The notes under the pieces: model-generated
What the model was told of the DNA's origin: nothing
Seen by the model: only the letters and a program-made list of their open reading frames with translations
Databases searched by the model: none
From: JBKEDF01 sp047975325
GTDB lineage: Bacteria; Pseudomonadota; Alphaproteobacteria; Rhodobacterales; Rhodobacteraceae
Assembly: GCA_047975325.1 (NCBI GenBank)
Contig: JBKEDF010000086.1
Location: forward strand, 1-44,204
Length of the DNA stretch: 44,204 nucleotides
Direction of reading: 5' to 3'
Part shown: in pieces, positions 14,968 through 22,347 of the stretch
Layout of the letters: every line of letters begins with the position of its first letter
Position numbering within the stretch: the stretch's first letter is position 1
Translations under genes and position numbers: made by a program

Positions 14968-16493
14968 GGTTTCGCGGACCGTTTGCATCCTGGCCCGGCT
15001 GGCCGTGCGCGGTCCTGGCGGTGATGCTGGGGCTGGCGATGGCGTTGGGGCAGGCGCCCTGGGGGCTCTGGCCGATCAGCCTGCTGGCGCTTGCTGGTCT
15101 GACGCTGTTGGTGCTGCGTGCCGAAGGCCCGGGCGCTGCGGGCTGGGTCGGGCAGTTGGCCGGCACGGGATATTTCGGTCTGGCGCTAAGCTGGATTGTT
15201 GAGCCCTTTTTGATCGAGCCCGAAATCTATGGCTGGATGGCCCCCTTCGCGCTGGTCCTGATTTCCTTCGGACTGGCCCTGTTCTGGGCCGTTGCGGGAT
15301 TTGCCGCGCGATGGCGCGGGGCATCCGGCTGGCCCTCTGCGTTTCGTTTTGCGCTTTCCCTGAGCCTTCTGGAGCTTCTGCGCGGCTATGTTTTCACCGG
15401 TTTTCCCTGGGTGATGATTGGCCATATCTGGGTCGATACGCCGGTGGCACAGGCGGCGGCATTTGTGGGGCCGGGGGGGCTGACATTGCTTGCGGTATTG
15501 CCACCCGCCTTGTCGGCGGCGTTATCCGGTCACCTGATACGCGCGCCCTTGCCGCTTCTGGCAATCCTGCCCGTCTGGTTTTGGGGGCAGGCAGAACTGG
15601 CCCGACCGCTGCCTCCATCATCGGACGGGGTGGTCCGGCTGGTACAACCCAATGCGGAGCAGCGGCTCAAATGGGATCCGGATCGTGCCGAAAGCTTTTT
15701 CAACCGCCTGCGTGACCTTTCCGCGGCGTCACCTGCCGAAGGTTTGACCCGCCCCGATCTGATTATCTGGCCCGAAACCGCCGTACCTTACCTGCTGGAT
15801 CGCGAAGGCGGGCTGCTTTCCGCGATTGCCGGATCGGGGCAGGGGGCGGCACTGGCCGTCGGCATTCAGCGGGCAGAGGGCGGGCGCGGCTGGAACAGCC
15901 TTGCCGTGATCGGGATGGATGGGCAGTTGCGCGCGGTCTATGATAAGGCGCATCTTGTCCCCTTTGGCGAATATATCCCCTTTGGTGATCTGGTCTGGGA
16001 CTGGTTCGGGATTGCGGCTTTCGCGTCCCAGCTTGGGCGCGGCTATTCGGCGGGGGAAGGCCCGGCGCTTCTGGATTTCGGTGAAGGGCTTGGCAAGGGA
16101 TTGCCGCTGATCTGTTATGAGGCGATCTTTCCGCAGGATCTGCGGGCTGCACCGGATGGTGCCCGCTGGATCCTGCAAATCACTAATGATGCCTGGTTCG
16201 GGACAAGGACCGGCCCCTGGCAGCATCTGGCGCAGGCCCGGCTGCGGGCCATTGAACAGGGGCTGCCTTTTCTCAGGGCGGCAAATACAGGAATTTCGGC
16301 GGTAATCGATGCACGCGGGCGTATCCTGTCTCAGCTTGATCTGGGCCAGATGGGATTTCTGGATACGGTCCTGCCTGCCGCGCGTCCTGCCGGCACGGTT
16401 TATGCCCGAACGGGCGACTTCCCGCTTGCCATGGTGTTGCTGATCACCCTGATCGGAGTGACGCTGCGGCCTTCCCTCCTTCGCAGGGCTTGA
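14964..16493 (+). CDS. lnt: Apolipoprotein N-acyltransferase
   Basis: Lnt transfers the third acyl chain from phospholipid to the N-terminal cysteine of lipoproteins at the periplasmic face of the inner membrane. The 509-residue protein has several N-terminal membrane helices up to about residue 205 and one near the C-terminus. Between them is a nitrilase-type domain with the catalytic triad Glu271 (IIWPETAVPY), Lys328 (YDKAHLVPFGEY) and Cys384 (LICYEAIFP). It begins with GTG at 14964, overlapping the corC stop codon. metK follows after about 90 bp with its own riboswitch leader, so transcription may read through into metK. Confidence 0.96.
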   Translation: MRFRGPFASWPGWPCAVLAVMLGLAMALGQAPWGLWPISLLALAGLTLLVLRAEGPGAAGWVGQLAGTGYFGLALSWIVEPFLIEPEIYGWMAPFALVLISFGLALFWAVAGFAARWRGASGWPSAFRFALSLSLLELLRGYVFTGFPWVMIGHIWVDTPVAQAAAFVGPGGLTLLAVLPPALSAALSGHLIRAPLPLLAILPVWFWGQAELARPLPPSSDGVVRLVQPNAEQRLKWDPDRAESFFNRLRDLSAASPAEGLTRPDLIIWPETAVPYLLDREGGLLSAIAGSGQGAALAVGIQRAEGGRGWNSLAVIGMDGQLRAVYDKAHLVPFGEYIPFGDLVWDWFGIAAFASQLGRGYSAGEGPALLDFGEGLGKGLPLICYEAIFPQDLRAAPDGARWILQITNDAWFGTRTGPWQHLAQARLRAIEQGLPFLRAANTGISAVIDARGRILSQLDLGQMGFLDTVLPAARPAGTVYARTGDFPLAMVLLITLIGVTLRPSLLRRA

Positions 16494-16530
16494 CGCCCCC
16501 GCCCACGAGGCATATCGGGGGGCAATTAAC

Positions 16531-16575
16531 CGTCACAACGGCTTCCTGGCGTGACGTGTTTACCCTAACGGAGCA
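16531..16575 (+). promoter_or_regulatory. SAM/SAH riboswitch controlling metK
   Basis: The RNA reads CGTCACAACGGCTTCCTGG (16531-16549), then CGTGACG (16550-16556), a linker, and CGGAGCA (16569-16575). GTCAC (16532-16536) pairs with GTGAC (16551-16555) as the hairpin stem. GCTTCC in the loop (16541-16546) can pair with GGAGC (16570-16574) as an H-type pseudoknot. GGAG is also the Shine-Dalgarno sequence of metK, 10 bp before ATG 16584. Core bases match the published SAM/SAH consensus from Rhodobacterales metK leaders. Binding of S-adenosylmethionine (or SAH) would hide the ribosome binding site and lower MetK synthesis. Confidence 0.93.
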
Positions 16576-16583
16576 CAATTCAA

Positions 16584-17771
16584 ATGACTCGCAAGAATTT
16601 CATTTTCACCTCCGAATCCGTTTCGGAGGGGCATCCGGACAAGGTCTGTGACCGGGTATCGGATGCGATCCTCGATGCCTTTCTCGCCGAAGAACCGCAG
16701 GCCCGCGTTGCCTGCGAAACTTTTGCCACGACCGGCCGTGTCGTTGTCGGTGGCGAAGTTGGCCTGTCAGACGCGAAAAAGCTCGATACCTTCCTGGGGC
16801 GGGTCGATGGGATCGTTCGCGACTGCGTAAAGGATATCGGCTATGAACAGGACGAATTCCACTGGAAGACCATCGCGGTAGACAACTACCTGCACAAGCA
16901 ATCCGCCCATATTGCACAAGGCGTGGATGCCAATGCTGCAAATGGCAAGGATGAAGGGGCAGGCGATCAGGGTATCATGTTCGGCTTTGCCTGCAATGAA
17001 ACCCCTGAATTGATGCCTGCGCCGATCCTTTATTCCCACGCCATTTTGCGGCGTCTGGCGGAGGCGCGGAAATCGGGGGAGGAACCAACCCTCCGGCCGG
17101 ATGCGAAATCGCAGATCTCGCTGCGCTATGCCGATGGGAAACCGGTGGAAGTGACGTCCATCGTCCTGTCCACCCAGCATGAAAGCGAAGGCCAGAGCAG
17201 CGATGATATCCGCGCAATCGTGGAACCCTATATCCGCGACGTTCTGCCTGACGGATTTATCACCAATTCCACGAAATGGCATGTGAACCCGACAGGCACC
17301 TTCGTGATCGGTGGCCCGGATGGTGATGCCGGCCTGACAGGCCGCAAGATCATCGTGGATACCTATGGTGGTGCTGCGCCGCATGGTGGTGGGGCATTTT
17401 CGGGCAAGGACCCGACGAAGGTGGATCGCTCGGCGGCCTATGCGGCGCGCTATCTGGCGAAGAACGTGGTTGCTGCCGGGCTGGCGGAACGCTGCTGCCT
17501 TCAGGTTTCCTACGCGATTGGCGTGGCCCGGCCCCTTTCGATCTATGCCGATACATATGGTACCGGTACTGTCCCGGATGCGGAAATCGAAAAGGCCGTG
17601 GCGGAAATCATGGACCTGACGCCGCGCGGCATCCGTGAACATCTGGAACTCAACCGTCCGATCTATGCCCGTACTGCAGCTTATGGTCATTTTGGCCGCG
17701 CGCCGGAGGCCGATGGCGGTTTTTCCTGGGAACGGACGGATCTTGTCGAGGCGTTGAAAAAGGCGTTTTGA
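16584..17771 (+). CDS. metK: S-adenosylmethionine synthetase
   Basis: MetK makes S-adenosylmethionine from ATP and methionine. The 395-residue cytoplasmic enzyme has the signatures GHPDKVCDRVSDAILDAFL at the N-terminus, GAGDQGIMFG in the centre (ATP site) and GGGAFSGKDPTKVDRSAAY near residue 270 (phosphate-binding loop). Translation is very probably controlled by the SAM/SAH riboswitch at 16531-16575, whose pseudoknot hides the GGAG ribosome binding site. The gene product therefore limits its own synthesis through its reaction product. The SAM made here serves miaB and trmB nearby, although that is true of any methyltransferase. Confidence 0.97.
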   Translation: MTRKNFIFTSESVSEGHPDKVCDRVSDAILDAFLAEEPQARVACETFATTGRVVVGGEVGLSDAKKLDTFLGRVDGIVRDCVKDIGYEQDEFHWKTIAVDNYLHKQSAHIAQGVDANAANGKDEGAGDQGIMFGFACNETPELMPAPILYSHAILRRLAEARKSGEEPTLRPDAKSQISLRYADGKPVEVTSIVLSTQHESEGQSSDDIRAIVEPYIRDVLPDGFITNSTKWHVNPTGTFVIGGPDGDAGLTGRKIIVDTYGGAAPHGGGAFSGKDPTKVDRSAAYAARYLAKNVVAAGLAERCCLQVSYAIGVARPLSIYADTYGTGTVPDAEIEKAVAEIMDLTPRGIREHLELNRPIYARTAAYGHFGRAPEADGGFSWERTDLVEALKKAF

Positions 17772-17816
17772 GATATTGCCTGTCAGGGTCTGCGGGGCGT
17801 TCTTGCCCTGCGGGCC

Positions 17817-18251
17817 TCAGGTGATAATTTGCGCCAGCCGCCGGACTGCCGCCAGATAGCCTTCTGTTCCCAGCCCCGCGATTACCCCATCGGCGCGGGT
17901 TGAAACGAAGGAATGATGCCGGAACGCCTCCCGCTTGTGGATATTGGAGATATGGACCTCCACCACCGGGCCTTCAAAGGTGTTCAATGCGTCCAGAATG
18001 GCAACAGAGGTATGGGAAAATGCCGCCGGGTTGATCACGATACCGGCCGCTTTTTGTCGCGCCTCATGAATCGTATCGACGATGACACCCTCATGATTTG
18101 ATTGAAAGAACCGTATTGCCAGGCCCAGGGGCGCGCCCAATTCGGTGCAGGCAGTTTCGACATCGGCCAGGGTTTCATACCCGTAGATTTCAGGTTGCCG
18201 CTGGCCCAGCAGGTTCAGATTGGGACCATTCAGGATATAGATGGTTTTCAT
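17817..18251 (-). CDS. aroQ: 3-dehydroquinate dehydratase, type II
   Basis: AroQ catalyses the third step of the shikimate pathway, trans-dehydration of 3-dehydroquinate. The 144-residue protein begins MKTIYILNGPNLNLLGQRQP, with the catalytic Tyr shortly after in EIYG. It carries the active-site His in NPAAFSHTSVAI and the substrate-binding HISNIHKREAFRHHS. The length matches the small dodecameric type II class. ATG 18251 is preceded by CGGAG. An upstream in-frame extension to 18338 has no family support. It is divergent from trmB. A GC-rich 7-bp hairpin without a T-run lies between its stop and the end of metK. Confidence 0.96.
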   Translation of the reverse strand: MKTIYILNGPNLNLLGQRQPEIYGYETLADVETACTELGAPLGLAIRFFQSNHEGVIVDTIHEARQKAAGIVINPAAFSHTSVAILDALNTFEGPVVEVHISNIHKREAFRHHSFVSTRADGVIAGLGTEGYLAAVRRLAQIIT

Positions 18252-18409
18252 CGGGGCTCCGTTTTGCAGCATTGCCTGTTGATCGCTAAATTGTGTCGAT
18301 CGCCGCGCTAATCTGCGCTTATTGACGCGTGGTGGCAAGCCTTGACCTCACCCGGTTGACGACGGCTGCGGTGGCAGGTAGGCCGTCGCGCAGTCAACCG
18401 GAGCCCGCC

Positions 18410-19105
18410 ATGACCGACGAGCCGAAATCCCGCCGCAATTTCTATGGCCGTCGTCATGGAAAGACCCTGCGGCAGAGCCAGAAAAGCTATCTTGCCGAGG
18501 ATCTCGACAAGCTCCGGCCGCGCGGCATCTGGGAAACCGAAAACCCGCAACGCGAATTGCTTGATCCGGTTGGAATCTTTGGGGACGATCGTCCGGTCTG
18601 GCTGGAAGTGGGGTTTGGCGGCGGGGAACATATGGTCCATATGGCGGCCTGTTACCCGGAGATCGGGATCATTGGCTGTGAGCCGTTCGTCAATGGTGTG
18701 GCGATGTTGCTTGGCAAGATCCGCGCGGCGGGGGTGACGAATCTTGCAATACATCCCGGTGATGTGCGTGATCTTTTCGATGTGCTGCCTGCGCAGTCAC
18801 TTTCAAAGGCCTTTCTGAACTACCCCGATCCCTGGCCCAAGAAACGCCACCACCGTCGCCGTTTCGTGACGCAGGATTATCTGGTCCCCCTTGCCCGTGC
18901 GTTGAAACCGGGGGCGGAATTTCGTGTAGCAACGGATATTCCCGACTATGTCCGCCAGACATTGGAGGAGGTTCCGCAAGCCGGGTTTGATCTGATTTCC
19001 GACGGTGTGGATCCTTGGGAAGACTGGCCCTCTACCCGCTATGAACAAAAGGCCATCCGGGAAGGCCGCCCGCCGTATTACGTGACCTACCGCCGTCAGG
19101 TATAG
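18410..19105 (+). CDS. trmB: tRNA (guanine-N7-)-methyltransferase
   Basis: TrmB uses SAM to form m7G46 in the variable loop of tRNAs. The 231-residue protein begins MTDEPKSRRNFYGRRHGKTL. It has the SAM-binding glycine motif LEVGFGGGEHMVHMA (about residues 65-79) and the family motif LNYPDPWPKKRHHRRR at about 139-154. ATG 18410 has CGGAG at 7-bp spacing; longer in-frame starts are not supported. It converges on trpB with only 29 bp between stop codons and no clear terminator. Confidence 0.95.
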   Translation: MTDEPKSRRNFYGRRHGKTLRQSQKSYLAEDLDKLRPRGIWETENPQRELLDPVGIFGDDRPVWLEVGFGGGEHMVHMAACYPEIGIIGCEPFVNGVAMLLGKIRAAGVTNLAIHPGDVRDLFDVLPAQSLSKAFLNYPDPWPKKRHHRRRFVTQDYLVPLARALKPGAEFRVATDIPDYVRQTLEEVPQAGFDLISDGVDPWEDWPSTRYEQKAIREGRPPYYVTYRRQV

Positions 19106-19134
19106 GGGAATGTAGTAAGTTATTGGGCAATGAT

Positions 19135-20367
19135 TCAGGTCTCCATGTCGAAGCCCAGATGTTTTGCGACGGTGAAGATATCCTTGTCTCCCCGGCCACA
19201 CATGTTCATCACGATGATATGGTCCTTGGGCAGTTTCGGGGCGATCTTGGCCACATGGGCCAGGGCGTGTGATGGCTCCAGCGCGGGAATGATGCCTTCC
19301 AGTTTCGTGCAAAGCTGAAAGGCATCAAGGGCTTCCCTATCCGTGATCGCGACATATTCGGCACGGCCCGTTTCATGCAGCCAGGCATGTTCGGGGCCGA
19401 TCCCGGGATAATCCAGCCCGGCGGAAATTGAAAACCCTTCGAGGATCTGCCCATCCCCATCCTGTAGCAGATAGGTCCGGTTGCCATGCAGTACGCCGGG
19501 GCGACCGCCGGTCAGCGAGGCGCAATGTTCCATCTGGTCATCAACGCCCCTGCCGCCGGCCTCGACACCGATGATGCGCACCGATGGGTCATCGAGGAAC
19601 GGATGGAAAAGCCCCATCGCATTGGACCCGCCACCGATGGCGGCGATAACGGTATCGGGCAGGCGGCCTTCGCCTTCCTGTTCTGCCAGCTGCCAGCGAA
19701 CCTCCTTGCCGATGATCGACTGGAAATCGCGTACCATGGCCGGATAGGGATGTGGCCCCGCCACCGTGCCGATGCAATAGAAGGTTTCGCGCACATTGGT
19801 TACCCAGTCGCGCAGGGCGTCATTCATCGCATCCTTCAACGTGCCCCGGCCCGATGTGACCGGCACGACTTCCGCCCCCAGAAGGCGCATGCGAAATACA
19901 TTGGGGGCCTGACGTTCAACATCATGTGCCCCCATATAGACGACGCATTTCAGCCCGAATTTTGCACAGACCGTTGCCGTGGCCACACCGTGCTGGCCCG
20001 CGCCTGTTTCGGCTATGATCCGGGTTTTGCCCATGCGGCGGGCAAGGATGATCTGGCCGAGCACATTATTGATTTTATGCGCGCCGGTATGGTTCAGCTC
20101 GTCGCGTTTCATGTAAACTTTGGCGCCGCCCAGATGCGCCGTCAGACGTTCGGCATGATAAAGTGGGGAAGGACGACCGACATAGTGTTTCCAAAGGTCA
20201 TCCATTTCCGTCCAGAAGCTTGGGTCGGTTTTCGCAACCTCATATTGCCGTTCCAGTTCAAGGATCAGCGGCATCAGTGTTTCCGAAACGAAACGTCCGC
20301 CAAAAATGCCGAAGCGACCCGTCTCATCAGGCCCAGTCATATAGCTGTTTGCGCGGTTTCCCGGCAT
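19135..20367 (-). CDS. trpB: Tryptophan synthase beta chain
   Basis: TrpB condenses indole with L-serine to give L-tryptophan and works with TrpA, which is not in this window. The 410-residue PLP enzyme has the cofactor lysine Lys98 in RDELNHTGAHKINN, the phosphate-binding loop GGGSNAMG, the string ETGAGQHGVATAT, and a C-terminal GRGDKD. ATG 20367 is preceded by AGGAG at good spacing. It lies 62 bp downstream of a GNAT gene that separates it from trpF; in related genomes trpF and trpB are usually direct neighbours. Confidence 0.97.
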   Translation of the reverse strand: MPGNRANSYMTGPDETGRFGIFGGRFVSETLMPLILELERQYEVAKTDPSFWTEMDDLWKHYVGRPSPLYHAERLTAHLGGAKVYMKRDELNHTGAHKINNVLGQIILARRMGKTRIIAETGAGQHGVATATVCAKFGLKCVVYMGAHDVERQAPNVFRMRLLGAEVVPVTSGRGTLKDAMNDALRDWVTNVRETFYCIGTVAGPHPYPAMVRDFQSIIGKEVRWQLAEQEGEGRLPDTVIAAIGGGSNAMGLFHPFLDDPSVRIIGVEAGGRGVDDQMEHCASLTGGRPGVLHGNRTYLLQDGDGQILEGFSISAGLDYPGIGPEHAWLHETGRAEYVAITDREALDAFQLCTKLEGIIPALEPSHALAHVAKIAPKLPKDHIIVMNMCGRGDKDIFTVAKHLGFDMET

Positions 20368-20429
20368 GGCAATTCTCCTGATTGTCCCCTGCGATGTAGC
20401 GCCATTACCAGGTCCGGTAAAGCATGGGT

Positions 20430-20876
20430 TCAGCCCAGCATCTTCTTGAAACCCGTATGGCTTGGGACATAGCCGAGACGGGAATAAAAGGCATGGGCGC
20501 GGCTGCGCTGGGCGTTGCTGGACAGTTGCATTAGCCCGCAGCCCGCCGCAATGGCACGGGTTTCGGCATCCCGCATCAATTCTGCGCCGATCCCCTGGCC
20601 ACGGAGGTCGGAGGCAACGCGGACCGATTCGACCTGTGCGCGACGTGTGCCCTGAAAGGACGGGCCGGAGATGAAGATAAGCTGATAGCAGGCGATAACC
20701 CGATGCGCCTTTTCCCCCACGATCAGGTGGTTGTTTCCTTCCTTCTGCATTGCGGCAAAAGCGGCGCGGTAGGGAATGAGGTCTGTCATTTCCCGTGTTG
20801 CGCCCAATTCATCATCGGCCAGAAGGGTGGCTATCGCGGGTATATCTTCCGCCCGTGCCTCACGCCAATGTATCAT
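20430..20876 (-). CDS. GNAT-family N-acetyltransferase
   Basis: This 148-residue protein has the full GNAT fold, with acetyl-CoA-binding motif A VRVASDLRGQGIGAELMRDAE (R/Q-x-x-G-x-G as RGQGIG, about residues 90-96) and a C-terminal motif B-like stretch SRAHAFYSRLGYVPSHTGFKKML. Its ATG overlaps the trpF stop codon as ATGA, so it is translationally coupled to trpF, and trpB follows. The substrate cannot be inferred. Position between two tryptophan genes suggests co-expression with them. RimI-type protein acetylation or small-molecule acetylation are both possible. Confidence 0.85.
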   Translation of the reverse strand: MIHWREARAEDIPAIATLLADDELGATREMTDLIPYRAAFAAMQKEGNNHLIVGEKAHRVIACYQLIFISGPSFQGTRRAQVESVRVASDLRGQGIGAELMRDAETRAIAAGCGLMQLSSNAQRSRAHAFYSRLGYVPSHTGFKKMLG

Positions 20877-21517
20877 GCCCGTGTCGCCTTGATGAAGATG
20901 GAAATCCGTTCAGGGTCCTTGATCCCCGGCGCGGATTCGACCCCGGAGGATACATCAATCTGCCGTGCCCCCGTCAGCCGAATTGCCTCCGCCACGTTGT
21001 CGGGAGTCAGCCCTCCGGCCAGCATCCAGGGTTTCAGCCATTTGCGTCCGACCAGAAGCCGCCAGTCAAAGCTGAGCCCATTACCCCCCGGCAGTTCGGC
21101 CCCTTTCGGCGGGCGGGCATCGACCAGAATCTGATCGGCCACCAGACCATATTCCAGAAGGGCGCCAAGATCGGCCTCTTTGGCAATACCGATAGCCTTC
21201 ATCACCGGAAGGCCATAGCGGGCCTTGATATCTGCCACACGTTCGGGGCTTTCGGTCCCATGAAGCTGCAACATGTCAAGCGGCACCTCCTTGGTGATCC
21301 GATCCAGAAAGGCATTGTCGGCGTTTACCGTCAATGCCACTTTTGCCAACCCCGGTGGTGCGGCGAAGGCCAGGCTGCGTGCTTCGTCGATGGTCAGATT
21401 GCGTGGTGATTTATCAAAGAAGACCAGCCCGGCATAGCTTGCCCCCGAAGCCACGACAGCGGCCATATCGGAAAGACGGCGCAGCCCGCAGATTTTCACG
21501 CGGATGTCGGTGGTCAT
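20873..21517 (-). CDS. trpF: Phosphoribosylanthranilate isomerase
   Basis: TrpF performs the Amadori rearrangement of N-(5'-phosphoribosyl)anthranilate to CdRP, the third step of tryptophan synthesis. The 214-residue TIM barrel starts TDIRVKICGLRRL, with the catalytic Cys in KICGL. It has LQLHGTESPE and the catalytic Asp region ILVDARPPKG, and closes with the phosphate-binding strings MLAGGLTPDNV and DVSSGVESAPG-KD. Its stop codon overlaps the start of the GNAT gene. Two bases separate it from the upstream lapA-like gene. Confidence 0.96.
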   Translation of the reverse strand: MTTDIRVKICGLRRLSDMAAVVASGASYAGLVFFDKSPRNLTIDEARSLAFAAPPGLAKVALTVNADNAFLDRITKEVPLDMLQLHGTESPERVADIKARYGLPVMKAIGIAKEADLGALLEYGLVADQILVDARPPKGAELPGGNGLSFDWRLLVGRKWLKPWMLAGGLTPDNVAEAIRLTGARQIDVSSGVESAPGIKDPERISIFIKATRA

Positions 21518-21519
21518 GC

Positions 21520-21879
21520 TCAGCCGGCCTTGGCAGACGTTTCCAGCAGCGCGACAACATCATCCTTGTGATCCGATTGCGACCGCAATTCGGAAAGTTC
21601 CCGTTCCAGATTGGCAACCTGTTTGGCGCGGTTGGAGGCGCTGGCGCGGTGCTTATGTTCCCGGAACCATTCCAGGACAAAGCCTATCATCAGACCGACG
21701 ACGATTCCGCCGAAGATGATCAGATAAAGCGGCAAAGTGGCCGACCACTGGAAACCGAGAAAGGCAGACATGTCTTCCGGCATCACATGCACGGTGGTTG
21801 GTGTGCGATTCCCAAGTGCCACGGTCAGCAGCACGACTGCCAGAACGAGATAGAAAAGGTAGCGAAGATAGCGCATCAT
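21520..21879 (-). CDS. LapA-domain (DUF1049) membrane protein
   Basis: This 119-residue protein has two membrane helices (about residues 6-23 and 50-70) and a cytoplasmic C-terminal coiled-coil rich in E/L/R (about 78-112). The pattern matches LapA/DUF1049 proteins, which in E. coli act with LapB to control LPS assembly through LpxC. It lies between ihfB and trpF, a common arrangement in Rhodobacterales. Function in this organism is inferred only from family membership. Confidence 0.85.
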   Translation of the reverse strand: MMRYLRYLFYLVLAVVLLTVALGNRTPTTVHVMPEDMSAFLGFQWSATLPLYLIIFGGIVVGLMIGFVLEWFREHKHRASASNRAKQVANLERELSELRSQSDHKDDVVALLETSAKAG

Positions 21880-21888
21880 GCGCCCGTT

Positions 21889-22170
21889 CTACCTTCCGTT
21901 CAGCCTGTCGCGCAAGAGTTTCCCGGTCTTGAAGAACGGGATATTCTTGCTGTTGACCTGTACCGCTTCGCCAGTTCGGGGGTTGCGCCCGGTCCGGGCT
22001 TCCCGCGCCTTGATGGAAAAGGCACCGAAGCCACGCAATTCCACACGGTTCCCGCGGGCCAAAGCCTCAATTATTTCTTCAAAAACGGTATTCACGATGC
22101 GCTCAACATGGCGCTGGGTCAAATGCGGATTCTCATCCGCGATTTTTTGAATCAATTCTGAACGGATCAT
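21889..22170 (-). CDS. ihfB: Integration host factor beta subunit
   Basis: IhfB is one subunit of the DNA-bending heterodimer IHF. The 93-residue protein begins MIRSELIQKIADENPHLTQR and contains the DNA-binding beta-arm with GRNPRTGE, whose proline intercalates into DNA. It is standard in length and sequence. A good sigma-70 promoter lies 58 bp upstream (22228-22256), with a small dyad GGTGT-AAAGG-ACACC between promoter and start. It follows rpsA, as in most proteobacteria, but the strong rpsA terminator shows that it has its own transcript. Confidence 0.96.
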   Translation of the reverse strand: MIRSELIQKIADENPHLTQRHVERIVNTVFEEIIEALARGNRVELRGFGAFSIKAREARTGRNPRTGEAVQVNSKNIPFFKTGKLLRDRLNGR

Positions 22171-22227
22171 CCGTTTCCCCCTGGGATTGGGCGGTGTCCT
22201 TTACACCCAAATTTAATACACCCGAGG

Positions 22228-22256
22228 ACTATATGAAAAAAACCCAACCGGACCAA
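22228..22256 (-). promoter_or_regulatory. Sigma-70 promoter of ihfB
   Basis: On the minus strand TTGGTC (22256-22251), a 17-bp spacer and TATAGT (22233-22228) lie just upstream of ihfB and downstream of the rpsA terminator. Two direct GGGTGTA copies lie between the -10 box and the start codon. Confidence 0.6.
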
Positions 22257-22292
22257 CAATAAACAGGCGGATATCCGCTTGAAAGTCACAGG

Positions 22293-22323
22293 AAAAAGAA
22301 ACCCCGCCATTTGGCGGGGTTTC
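22293..22323 (-). terminator. Intrinsic terminator of rpsA
   Basis: GAAACCCCGCC (22299-22309) pairs with GGCGGGGTTTC (22313-22323) around a 3-nt loop, an 11-bp stem. On the minus strand it is followed by TTTTTCC. It lies 24 bp after the rpsA stop codon. Confidence 0.9.
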
Positions 22324-22347
22324 CGGGCTCGTACAGGTAGACAAAAA

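Noticed and set aside
16494..16583. SAM-II riboswitch before metK
   Set aside because: The CACAACGGCTTCCTGGCGTG core and GGAGCA match the SAM/SAH class, not the SAM-II consensus.
19486..20472. Long open frame (328 codons) on the plus strand
   Set aside because: It is antisense to trpB, which is certain; the translation is histidine- and arginine-rich and resembles no protein.
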